Source: a bacterium
GTDB taxonomy: Bacteria > SZUA-79 > Acidulodesulfobacterales > Acidulodesulfobacteraceae
Length of the DNA: 5,238 nt
NCBI GenBank assembly: GCA_021794335.1
Contig: JAJYQZ010000055.1
Coordinates: 1-5,238 of the forward strand
Direction: 5' to 3'
Shown: in pieces, positions 1 through 5,238 of the stretch
How the letters are laid out: each line of letters begins with the position of its first letter
How positions within the stretch are numbered: position 1 is the stretch's first letter
Program-made: the position numbers and the translations under genes
The notes under the pieces: generated by a model
Database searches by the model: none
What the model was told of the DNA's origin: nothing
Seen by the model: the letters and a program-made list of their open reading frames with translations, nothing else

Positions 1-493
1 TTTTATCCAATTCATAAGTTAGTTTTGCCTTGCTTAAATTAGCTAAAGCCGTTCTATAAGCAAGTTTAGACAGATAAAAAGAATTGTAATTAGTCCCGAT
101 AAACTGGCCGATGCCGGCGCCCGCGCTGAATAATTTTGCCTTTGCAAGCTTATAATTGGCTTTTGCCTGAAGCATTGCCGGATAATATGTGGAATCGCTA
201 ATGCGCGCAATCAGCTCCCCCTTTTTAACATGCTCGTTCTTATAAACATAGATTGCCGTGATATTGCCGGGAACCTGCGTGCTGACGGAAACTATATGCC
301 CGTCTATCTCGGCGTCTTCGGTATAAACATGGGTGAGACCGAAAAGATACCATCTTAAAACAAAAATACCGCCTATTATGGCTAATAAAAGTATAATAGA
401 CGCGGTTATAATATTTTTTTTAGTAAATTTACTATTATTGGCGAATGCGCCGCCCTCTTCGTTACCGCCGATTTTTTCATTATCACCGTTCAT
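1..493 (-). CDS. HlyD/EmrA-type membrane-fusion (periplasmic adaptor) protein, C-terminus cut by window edge
   Basis: This is the periplasmic adaptor of a tripartite export pump. Such proteins are anchored in the inner membrane and join an inner-membrane transporter to a TolC-type channel. The visible 164 residues start MNGDNEKIGG and stay open to the left edge. A polar cytoplasmic N-terminus is followed by one transmembrane helix at about residues 27-51. Next comes VYTEDAEIDGHIVSVS (56-71), which resembles the T-D-DA-x-x-DG-H stretch of EmrA-like proteins. The first half of a biotinyl-lipoyl-like domain follows (about 65-100, containing VKKGELIARIS). An alanine- and lysine-rich helical stretch (about 103-164) is the start of the alpha-hairpin. 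The ATG at 493-491 is the only upstream start, because an in-frame TAA directly precedes it; a GGTGAT Shine-Dalgarno lies 6 nt upstream. The gene starts 50 bp after the tolC-like stop, so it is probably cotranscribed. The EmrA rather than generic HlyD assignment is inferred from this N-terminal part only. A transporter such as an EmrB-like MFS protein would be expected off the left edge. Confidence 0.9.
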   Translation of the reverse strand, partial: MNGDNEKIGGNEEGGAFANNSKFTKKNIITASIILLLAIIGGIFVLRWYLFGLTHVYTEDAEIDGHIVSVSTQVPGNITAIYVYKNEHVKKGELIARISDSTYYPAMLQAKANYKLAKAKLFSAGAGIGQFIGTNYNSFYLSKLAYRTALANLSKAKLTYELDK

Positions 494-515
494 TTAGGCA
501 TCACCATTTTATTCT

Positions 516-579
516 TATTATTATAATAATATTCAAATAAAGTTTAATTAAACTTATCCACGGTTAAACTTATAAGTTT
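516..579. repeat. Cluster of three AT-rich perfect palindromes at the tolC-hlyD junction
   Basis: Three perfect palindromes lie within 64 bp. One is AAACTTATAAGTTT at 566-579, inside the last codons of the tolC-like gene. The second is AAGTTTAATTAAACTT at 540-555, which spans its stop codon. The third is TATTATTATAATAATA at 516-531, in the 50-bp gap before the hlyD-like gene. The first two share AAACTT/AAGTTT half-sites. On the transcribed strand the third contains a TATAAT hexamer, but the matching -35 (ATTAAA, 17-bp spacing) is poor, so an internal promoter for the downstream gene is only possible. There is no GC-rich stem with a T-tract, so a terminator is unlikely. AT-rich sequence makes short palindromes common, so function is uncertain. 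Confidence 0.45.
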
Positions 580-1992
580 CCTTTTAAAAGAGCCGATAAG
601 CCTTTTGAGGTTTAAAACGGATTTGTAATAGCTTAAATTAGCGGTCAAAAGGTTATGCCTTGCGGCGGCGAGCTGGGCTAAAGCGGTTACGACATCCACG
701 CTTGTAGCAACCCCTGCTTTATACTCTTCTTCGACGAGCATATAGTTTTTTGACGCGAACTTCTCCTCGTGCTCAAGCGCCGCAACTTCATATTTAAGGT
801 TCTGTATGTTGTAAAAATCCGAAACGACTTGCGCCTTTAAATTTCTTTTAGACTGTATCATATTGTACATTGCCGCGTTAGCGGCGGAACGGGCTTTCTC
901 AATGGATATAATTCTTGTACCGCCCTGAAATATAGGCATAGTTAATATTGCCCCGGCAGTCCAATAATTTAAGGAACCCCCGGGTATAAAATGATTATCG
1001 GAAAGGGCGTTATAAGAAGCCTGAAAATTAATCTGGGGAATATATTGAGCTTCATAATACTGCGTTTCATTGTTTGCAGCTCTTTTTGCATATTTTAACG
1101 ACCTTAAGCCGGGGTTATTTTTATAAGCCAAAAGAACATATTTTTTTAATAAAGCCTTTTTAATAGCCGGCTCCGCCGGTTTAATAACTTTGAAACGGCG
1201 GCTGATGCCAAGAATAGAGGCAAGCCCGGCCTTCGCCGATTTAAGCGAGTTTTTAGCGCCGATAAGTTCCTGTTTCGCGGCATAGAACTGCGACTTTGCC
1301 TGAAGAACATCGGTAATTATGGCAAGCCCCGCTTTAAGTTTTGCCTCCGTAAGTTCGAGATGAGATTTTGCTTCGTTATAGGTCTTCGTGTCGGCATTAA
1401 TCAAGCTGATGCCGTTCAAAATCGTATAGTAAGATGCGGCAACATTGTAAAGGGTTGTCGCCGAAACATTATTAAGGTTCATTTTTGCCTGCGAAACCGT
1501 ATTTTCGGCAGCCCCGTAAGCCGGAAGAGCGCCCAGCTTCAGTATCGGCTGGTCTAAAGTAAAACTATATTCATAATTGGGAAAAAAGAAACTAAAATTA
1601 TTACTTGAACCGGGGGTAGAAGGCACGGGCGCCGGCTCATGCAGATGAAACCTCTGGTCTTTATATGTGAGATTTATATCCGGCAAAAGCATGCTGATAG
1701 CAGACCATTTTAAAAGCGTGGACTGGTAATAGCTTTCTTTGTTAGCCCTGATGGTGCCGTTGCGGCGGGCAGCCAAGATGTAGGCTTCCTTTAAAGTTAG
1801 CACTCTTGAGCTTGGACTTGAGCTTGAGCTTCGCCGATTTGAGCTTTGCCGGCTTCCAATTCCAATTCCGCTCCCCGCTTTAATGGCAAAGGCTTTGCTA
1901 ACCGGAATAATTAAATAAGCCGAACATAATACTATAATTAAAACGAAGGAAAGGGCAATGCGGTATTTTTTATTTTTAGGCTTATTTTTCAT
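544..1992 (-). CDS. TolC-family outer-membrane efflux protein
   Basis: This is the outer-membrane exit duct of a tripartite efflux or type I-like export system; the family forms trimers with a beta-barrel and a long periplasmic alpha-barrel. The 482-residue length is typical. A basic N-terminus and hydrophobic core (about 11-30) ending in KAFA predict signal-peptide cleavage near residue 36. The mature protein opens with a low-complexity Gly/Ile/Ser/Arg stretch (about 40-63). Two outer-membrane efflux repeats follow, at about 65-262 and 275-470. The internal duplication is visible: KAGLAIITDVLQAKSQ (220-235) matches KAGVATSVDVVTALAQ (425-440), and LDQPILKLG (146-154) matches LTMPIFQGG (350-358). 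The Cys at 23 is not in a lipobox (VLC), so this is not a NodT-like lipoprotein. The ATG at 1992 has an AGGAT Shine-Dalgarno 5 nt upstream and a strong promoter about 50 bp upstream. It is the first gene of the operon, with the membrane-fusion gene 50 bp downstream. The substrate cannot be told from the sequence. Confidence 0.95.
   Translation of the reverse strand: MKNKPKNKKYRIALSFVLIIVLCSAYLIIPVSKAFAIKAGSGIGIGSRQSSNRRSSSSSPSSRVLTLKEAYILAARRNGTIRANKESYYQSTLLKWSAISMLLPDINLTYKDQRFHLHEPAPVPSTPGSSNNFSFFFPNYEYSFTLDQPILKLGALPAYGAAENTVSQAKMNLNNVSATTLYNVAASYYTILNGISLINADTKTYNEAKSHLELTEAKLKAGLAIITDVLQAKSQFYAAKQELIGAKNSLKSAKAGLASILGISRRFKVIKPAEPAIKKALLKKYVLLAYKNNPGLRSLKYAKRAANNETQYYEAQYIPQINFQASYNALSDNHFIPGGSLNYWTAGAILTMPIFQGGTRIISIEKARSAANAAMYNMIQSKRNLKAQVVSDFYNIQNLKYEVAALEHEEKFASKNYMLVEEEYKAGVATSVDVVTALAQLAAARHNLLTANLSYYKSVLNLKRLIGSFKRKLISLTVDKFN
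1807..1869 (-). repeat. In-frame hexamer repeats encoding a Gly/Ile/Ser-rich segment of the TolC-like protein
   Basis: On the plus strand, TGAGCT occurs at 1807, 1819, 1825 and 1840, with a one-base variant (TGGACT) at 1813. A second short array of TTCCAA units (two full units plus TTCC) spans 1854-1869. Read on the coding strand, these give Ser-Ser dipeptides (AGC TCA) and Gly-Ile dipeptides (GGA ATT). Together they form the low-complexity stretch at about residues 40-63, just after the predicted signal peptide. Six-base units keep the reading frame, so slippage would change length without breaking the gene. Confidence 0.7.
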
Positions 1993-2041
1993 ATTAATCC
2001 TTACTATTTTTGACTTACCATTAGATTAAATCATAATTTTT

Positions 2042-2070
2042 ATTATAATGACCTTATAGTCATAAGTCAA
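2042..2070 (-). promoter_or_regulatory. Strong sigma70-type promoter of the tolC-hlyD operon
   Basis: On the minus strand, TTGACT (2070-2065) is separated by exactly 17 bp from a perfect TATAAT (2047-2042). Transcription would begin near 2035, leaving a leader of about 43 nt that contains the AGGAT ribosome-binding site before the ATG at 1992. Five of six -35 bases and all six -10 bases match the consensus at the optimal spacing. This is the best promoter in the window. Confidence 0.8.
2048..2063. promoter_or_regulatory. Operator-like inverted repeat inside the efflux promoter spacer
   Basis: ATGAC (2048-2052) and GTCAT (2059-2063) form a perfect inverted repeat around a 6-bp centre (CTTATA). 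It fills 16 of the 17 spacer bases between the -35 and -10 of the tolC-operon promoter. The arms extend on both sides as AATGAC and GTCATA with imperfect symmetry. A dimeric repressor bound here would block RNA polymerase. MarR- and TetR-type regulators commonly control efflux operons in this way, but no regulator gene is visible in the window. Confidence 0.5.
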
Positions 2071-2150
2071 GAATTTATTTCTTCCGCAACATTTGATAAA
2101 ACGGAATAAAAATGCAATAATATTAAATCAATATATTTATTATTTTTTTA

Positions 2151-2178
2151 TTGACAATTTAACTTTTATTAATATTTA
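2151..2178 (+). promoter_or_regulatory. Possible promoter of rmuC
   Basis: A perfect TTGACA -35 hexamer at 2151-2156 is followed, 16 bp later, by TATTTA (2173-2178), a poor -10 match (3 of 6). Other -10 registers in this AT-rich stretch are no better at acceptable spacing. Transcription from here would start near 2185, leaving a leader of only about 18 nt. The orientation and distance fit rmuC, but the -10 is weak. Confidence 0.4.
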
Positions 2179-2202
2179 AATTAAGGTCAAGACTTAGTCC
2201 AG

Positions 2203-3621
2203 ATGACAATTATTATAATTATAGCCGCAGTATTTTTTGTCTTATTTATCGCTTCAGTAATCGTTTCCCTCGTGCATATAGCTAAACTTAAAGCATACTA
2301 TTCCGACATCATAACAAAAAACTCCCTTCAAAACGACCAGAATATCAAAAACAACATCGTGCTTGAGAGCGAGCTTAACAACGAAAAAAGCCGGCATAAT
2401 CAAACAGCCGAAAGGTTAAGCGGCGCGGAAACCGAAATCTTCAACCTGAGGAAAGAAAGCACCGGCCTCATGCTAAGCCTTTCCGAAACGGCCGCCAATA
2501 ATAAAAACCTCGAGGAAAGAATCGCCGCCCAAAAGGCGGATTTCGACTTAAGATTAAATAATCAAAAATCGGAGTTTCTGGAGCTTGAAAACAGGTTTAA
2601 GGAAGCGTTCGAAAACCTTTCCGCAAAGATATTAGAGGATAAAAGCAAAAAATTTATCGAGACTAATAAAGAAAACATGGATAATATATTAAAGCCTCTG
2701 TCCGAGAAGATTAAGGAATTTGAAAAAAAGGTCGAGGATACTTACGGCAGCGAGGCAAAAGAACGCCACTCTCTGAAAGACAAAATATCCGAACTAATAG
2801 AGACGGAAAGAAATATGAAACTCGTGACAGACAACCTTACTAAAGCGCTAAAAGGGGATTCGAAGGTGCAGGGGGATTGGGGGGAGATGCTTCTTGAGAC
2901 GCTGCTCGAAAACTCCGGCTTGCTAAGGGGGGAACAATACGAAACGCAAAAATCAATCAGCATAGAAGGCGAAAATGGAATGAATAAAAACTTAAGGCCC
3001 GATGTCACAGTTTTCCTGCCCGGGGAAAGGGATTTGATTTTAGACTCAAAGGTTTCTTTAACCGATTACGAAAGATATATGAATGAAAATGACGACAGTG
3101 AAAAAAGAAAGGGTTATTTAAAAAGCCACATCGATTCAATTAAAAAGCATATTAAAGAATTAAGCGAAAAAAAATACGGCATGTCTTTAGGCGGCAGATC
3201 CATCGACTTCGTCATTATGTTTATCCCGATAGACTTTGCTTATACCGTTGCAATAAGCGAAGATAAAAATATACTTAACGAAGCCCTGAATAAGAATATC
3301 ATTATTGCCACGCCATCGGTACTTCTTTTAATGTTAAAAACCGTATCGAATCTCTGGTATCAGGCAAATCTCGAACGCAATGCCGTTAAAATAATGAATG
3401 AAGCGGGAAAATTGCACGAAAAGTTTATTAATTTTATCGAAAGCATGCAGGAAATAGAAATGGGAATTAAGAAAGCAGGTAACGCTTACGAGGAAGCCTT
3501 TAAACAATTACGGACAGGAAGAGGTAATTTAATAGATAAGCTCGAGGGAATAAAAAAATTGGGGGCAAAATCCGCAAAATCCCTTCCCGAAAAAATCGAA
3601 TACGATAAATACGATATATAA
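2203..3621 (+). CDS. rmuC: RmuC family DNA recombination protein
   Basis: RmuC proteins are membrane-anchored proteins with a nuclease-like fold that limit DNA rearrangements such as inversions at short inverted repeats; the biochemical activity is poorly defined. The 472-residue length is typical. An N-terminal transmembrane helix spans about 3-25. A long charged coiled coil follows (about 45-205). The RmuC domain (about 210-420) shows family hallmarks: KVQGDWGEMLLETLLENSGL (221-240), YETQ (246-249), RPDV (265-268) and DSKVSL (281-286). Asp267 and the Asp281-Ser-Lys283 group fit the PD-(D/E)XK catalytic pattern. FIPIDFAYTVA (340-350) and the TPSVLLLMLKTV helix (370-381) are also typical, as is the C-terminal GRGNLIDKLEGIKKLGAK. 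The ATG at 2203 is the only usable start, since an in-frame TAA lies at 2182-2184. No good Shine-Dalgarno is present; AAGG at 2183-2186 is too distant. The gene stands alone, divergent from the efflux operon and convergent with dnaJ. Confidence 0.95.
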   Translation: MTIIIIIAAVFFVLFIASVIVSLVHIAKLKAYYSDIITKNSLQNDQNIKNNIVLESELNNEKSRHNQTAERLSGAETEIFNLRKESTGLMLSLSETAANNKNLEERIAAQKADFDLRLNNQKSEFLELENRFKEAFENLSAKILEDKSKKFIETNKENMDNILKPLSEKIKEFEKKVEDTYGSEAKERHSLKDKISELIETERNMKLVTDNLTKALKGDSKVQGDWGEMLLETLLENSGLLRGEQYETQKSISIEGENGMNKNLRPDVTVFLPGERDLILDSKVSLTDYERYMNENDDSEKRKGYLKSHIDSIKKHIKELSEKKYGMSLGGRSIDFVIMFIPIDFAYTVAISEDKNILNEALNKNIIIATPSVLLLMLKTVSNLWYQANLERNAVKIMNEAGKLHEKFINFIESMQEIEMGIKKAGNAYEEAFKQLRTGRGNLIDKLEGIKKLGAKSAKSLPEKIEYDKYDI

Positions 3622-3628
3622 TCCTGAC

Positions 3629-3680
3629 CCAGATTTAGAAACTATTTATATATTCCAACGCTAACGCTAAGTAAATCTGG
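3629..3680. repeat. 9-bp inverted repeat (CCAGATTTA / TAAATCTGG) flanking an AT-rich loop
   Basis: CCAGATTTA at 3629-3637 and TAAATCTGG at 3672-3680 are exact reverse complements separated by 34 bp, just after the rmuC stop. The right arm is also the leading part of the first 49-bp tandem unit. The loop ends in a small direct repeat, AACGCT twice plus AA (3657-3670). The hexamer TGACCC occurs just outside at 3625-3630 and again at 3771-3776, bracketing the whole repeat island. This may be the outer boundary of a small dispersed element. Confidence 0.5.
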
Positions 3681-3765
3681 ATTCCCGCTTACGCGGGAAT
3701 GACAATGCAGCGATTATAAGTAAATCTGAATTACTGCTTCCTTCGGAATGACAATACAGCGATAT
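3668..3765. repeat. Two diverged 49-bp tandem units in the rmuC-dnaJ convergent spacer
   Basis: Unit 1 (3668-3716) and unit 2 (3717-3765) align without gaps, with about 39 of 49 positions identical. They share TAAGTAAATCTG at the start and GGAATGACAAT..CAGCGAT near the end. Differences are concentrated in the central hairpin segment, which is perfect in unit 1 and largely lost in unit 2. The units lie wholly in non-coding DNA between two convergent genes. Confidence 0.8.
3681..3700. repeat. Perfect hairpin of the ATTCCC-N8-GGGAAT (dRS3-like) dispersed-repeat type
   Basis: ATTCCCGC (3681-3688) and GCGGGAAT (3693-3700) form a perfect 8-bp stem around a TTAC loop. The sequence fits ATTCCC-N8-GGGAAT, the pattern of the dRS3 repeat described in Neisseria; similar GGATTCCCGC..GCGGGAATGAC repeats occur in many Gram-negative genomes. 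The stem may help end transcription of rmuC and dnaJ, which converge here. Neither strand has a T-tract after it, so it is not a canonical intrinsic terminator. Confidence 0.7.
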
Positions 3766-3782
3766 GTACATGACCCGGCGTA

Positions 3783-4880
3783 TTAATTATTATTGATGGA
3801 AAGAATCTTGTCTATGAATGATTTTTTTAACGGATGCGTTTTTTCACCGCTTTCTAAAGCAAACTCTTCAAGCAATCTTTTTTGCTTTAAGGTTAAGTTC
3901 GTCGGCGTTTCCACAATAATGTTAACGTATTCATTCCCCTTTATGCCGTTATTAAGCCCCGGAGCTCCCTTGCCTTTCAATGTGAATTGGGTTCCGCTTT
4001 GAGTTCCTGACGGGATTTTTATGGTTGCTTTTCCGTCAACGGTGGGGGCTTCCACCTCGCAACCCAGCGCAGCCTGAGCAAAACTTATCGGTATGCTGAC
4101 AAAAATGTCGCTATCGCTCCGTTTAAATATATGATGCGGTTCAACAACAACATCTACATACAAATCCCCGGCGGGCCCCCCGTAAATTCCGGACGCTCCC
4201 TCTCCCGAAACCTTAAGCCTGTTGCCGTCGTCGATGCCGGCGGGTATTTTTATGTCTAATTTGCGTTCCTTTATCGTCCTGCCTTCACCTTTGCAAACGG
4301 GACACGGGTTTTCTATAAATTCACCCTCGCCCTTGCATTTATAACAGGTTCTGGAGACCGTAAAAAACCCCTGCTGCTGCCTGATTTCACCTGTTCCTTT
4401 GCATATGGGGCATACAACGGGCTTCGACCCTTTTTTTGCTCCGGTTCCGTCACAACTTGCGCATTTCTCATACCTGTTAAATTTTATCTCTTTCGATACG
4501 CCGAGGAGCGCCTCTTCAAATTTAATTTTAACGGCATATCTGAGGTCTTCACCCTTTCTTTGCTTAGTTTTCCTGTTTGAATGAGAAAAGATATCTCCGA
4601 AAAAGTCGTTAAATATATCGCTAAACCCAAAACCATAGCCTCCGCCTTGAGCGCCGACTCCTTCATGTCCAAATCTATCGTAAGCCGCCCTTTTTTCTTC
4701 ATCGCATAAAATCTCGTAAGCCTCGTTTATTTCCTTAAATCTTTCTTCGGATTCCCCGTCGCCTTGATTTTTATCCGGATGATGCTTCAAGGCTAATTTT
4801 CTATAGGCCTTTTTTATTTCATCGGCGGCTGCATCTCTGTCAACCCCCAGAACATCGTAATAATCTCTTTTAGCTGCCAT
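3783..4880 (-). CDS. dnaJ: Chaperone protein DnaJ (Hsp40)
   Basis: DnaJ is the cytoplasmic co-chaperone that delivers unfolded proteins to DnaK and stimulates its ATPase. All domains of a type I DnaJ are present in 365 residues, close to the usual length of about 375. The J domain (about 5-70) carries the essential HPD motif at 34-36. A Gly/Phe-rich linker follows (about 75-98). The zinc-binding region has four CxxCxGxG repeats: C140/C143, C157/C160, C179/C182 and C193/C196. The C-terminal substrate-binding and dimerisation domains run from about 205 to 345. The start [13 protein letters not shown] matches the family N-terminus. Its ribosome-binding site is odd: AGGGG ends only 2 nt before the ATG at 4880. 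The gene follows dnaK by 41 bp on the same strand, the common dnaK-dnaJ order, and is probably cotranscribed. It converges with rmuC across the repeat island. Confidence 0.98.
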   Translation of the reverse strand: MAAKRDYYDVLGVDRDAAADEIKKAYRKLALKHHPDKNQGDGESEERFKEINEAYEILCDEEKRAAYDRFGHEGVGAQGGGYGFGFSDIFNDFFGDIFSHSNRKTKQRKGEDLRYAVKIKFEEALLGVSKEIKFNRYEKCASCDGTGAKKGSKPVVCPICKGTGEIRQQQGFFTVSRTCYKCKGEGEFIENPCPVCKGEGRTIKERKLDIKIPAGIDDGNRLKVSGEGASGIYGGPAGDLYVDVVVEPHHIFKRSDSDIFVSIPISFAQAALGCEVEAPTVDGKATIKIPSGTQSGTQFTLKGKGAPGLNNGIKGNEYVNIIVETPTNLTLKQKRLLEEFALESGEKTHPLKKSFIDKILSINNN

Positions 4881-4921
4881 AACCCCTGCATTTAAATATT
4901 ATTATTGTTAAGTTAAATCAA

Positions 4922-5238
4922 TTATTGATTTTTATTTTTATCCTTTACTTCTTCATATTCCGCTTCCACGACATTTTCATCCTGCGATGCCTGCCCTGCG
5001 GCTTGTCCCTGTCCGGCTTCGGAAGGACCGGCGCCGGGAGCTTGAGCCGTCTTTTTGTAAATCGTTTCTGCGATAGAATGGGACAATTTTTCCAATTCCT
5101 CCGTTATTGACTTTATTTTGTCTATATCATCGGATTCTATTGCTTTTTTTGCATCCGCAATTTTTTCTTCGGCAGCCATTTTATCGGAAGATTCAATCTT
5201 ATCCGCGGAGTCTTTCAGGGTTTTTTCGACGGAGTAAA
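4922..5238 (-). CDS. dnaK: Chaperone protein DnaK (Hsp70), C-terminal 104 residues only
   Basis: This is the C-terminal end of the ATP-dependent Hsp70 chaperone that works with DnaJ and GrpE. The frame is open to the right edge, so the ATPase domain and most of the substrate-binding domain lie outside the window. Visible first is YSVEKTLKDSADKI, matching the conserved helical-lid segment. AIESDDIDKIKSITEELEKL and SHSIAETIYKK follow, also typical of the lid helices. A Gly/Ala/Gln-rich disordered tail then precedes VVEAEYEEVKDKNKNQ, which contains the EEVKD terminal motif of bacterial DnaK. The Met codon at 5179 is internal, not a start. The stop is 41 bp upstream of dnaJ; no promoter or terminator is visible in that gap, which supports a dnaK-dnaJ operon. 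Confidence 0.96.
   Translation of the reverse strand, partial: YSVEKTLKDSADKIESSDKMAAEEKIADAKKAIESDDIDKIKSITEELEKLSHSIAETIYKKTAQAPGAGPSEAGQGQAAGQASQDENVVEAEYEEVKDKNKNQ

Noticed and set aside
1360..1557. 65-codon plus-strand ORF inside the tolC-like gene
   Set aside because: It is antisense to a clearly conserved coding region, has no recognisable domain, and is best explained as a shadow frame.
1918..1930. Lipoprotein signal in the TolC-like protein (Cys23)
   Set aside because: The residues before Cys23 are I-V-L, which lack the small residue a lipobox needs at -1, and the sequence continues to a normal AFA-type cleavage site.
2010..2070. 8-bp inverted pair TTGACTTA (2010-2017) and TAAGTCAA (2063-2070) around the efflux promoter
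   Set aside because: The arms are 45 bp apart, and in an AT-rich region an 8-bp match is not rare. One arm overlaps the -35 element, which is explained by the promoter itself.
2742..3008. 88-codon minus-strand ORF inside rmuC
   Set aside because: It is antisense to the conserved RmuC core; its Ser/Phe-rich composition is typical of a shadow frame.
3622..3782. Canonical rho-independent terminator between rmuC and dnaJ
   Set aside because: The GC-rich hairpin is present, but neither strand has a T-tract after the stem, so it is annotated as a dispersed-repeat hairpin only.
3793..4002. Plus-strand ORF opposite the 3' end of dnaJ
   Set aside because: It overlaps conserved dnaJ sequence in antisense, with no family resemblance.
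4399..4702. Short ORFs on both strands (4399-4584 plus, 4484-4702 minus) over the dnaJ zinc-finger and J-domain region
   Set aside because: dnaJ is intact and conserved here, so these are alternative frames of it.
4925..5110. Plus-strand ORF opposite the dnaK tail
   Set aside because: It is antisense to the DnaK C-terminus; its Phe/Ile-rich start mirrors AT-rich Lys/Asn codons.
4922..5179. Separate 85-residue small protein starting at the Met codon at 5179
   Set aside because: The frame continues upstream to the window edge with conserved DnaK sequence (SVEKTLKDSADKI), so this Met is internal to dnaK.

Overview
The window looks like ordinary chromosome of an AT-rich Gram-negative bacterium. 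An outer-membrane TolC-type channel and a periplasmic adaptor gene require a two-membrane envelope, and the RmuC and DnaK/DnaJ sequences are of ordinary bacterial type. A deltaproteobacterium-like host or related metagenomic lineage is my guess from overall sequence feel; nothing here fixes the taxon.

Layout from left to right. (1) Positions 1-1992, minus strand: a two-gene export operon. A TolC-family outer-membrane efflux protein (1992-544) is transcribed first. A HlyD/EmrA-type membrane-fusion protein follows (493 down to the left edge, C-terminus missing). The inner-membrane transporter that should complete the tripartite pump probably lies beyond the left edge. (2) Positions 1993-2202: a 210-bp divergent control region. 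The efflux operon has a very good sigma70-type promoter (TTGACT, 17 bp, TATAAT), and a perfect ATGAC-N6-GTCAT inverted repeat lies inside its spacer. A weaker promoter faces rmuC. (3) Positions 2203-3621, plus strand: a complete rmuC gene for a membrane-anchored coiled-coil protein with a PD-(D/E)XK nuclease-like domain. (4) Positions 3622-3782: a 161-bp convergent spacer holding two diverged 49-bp tandem units. The first carries a perfect hairpin of the pattern ATTCCC-N8-GGGAAT, a dispersed-repeat type. (5) Positions 3783-5238, minus strand: the end of the dnaK-dnaJ chaperone operon, with complete dnaJ and the last 104 codons of dnaK.

The efflux genes should work together as a trans-envelope pump, probably under local repressor control. 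DnaK and DnaJ form the Hsp70 chaperone pair. RmuC has no obvious functional tie to either neighbour. I found no evidence of a previously undescribed multi-gene system, no RNA gene, no CRISPR array and no insertion sequence. The most interesting signals are regulatory or repeat-level: the operator-like palindrome in the efflux promoter, the repeat island between rmuC and dnaJ, an in-frame hexamer repeat encoding a serine-rich segment of the TolC-like protein, and palindromes at the tolC-hlyD junction.
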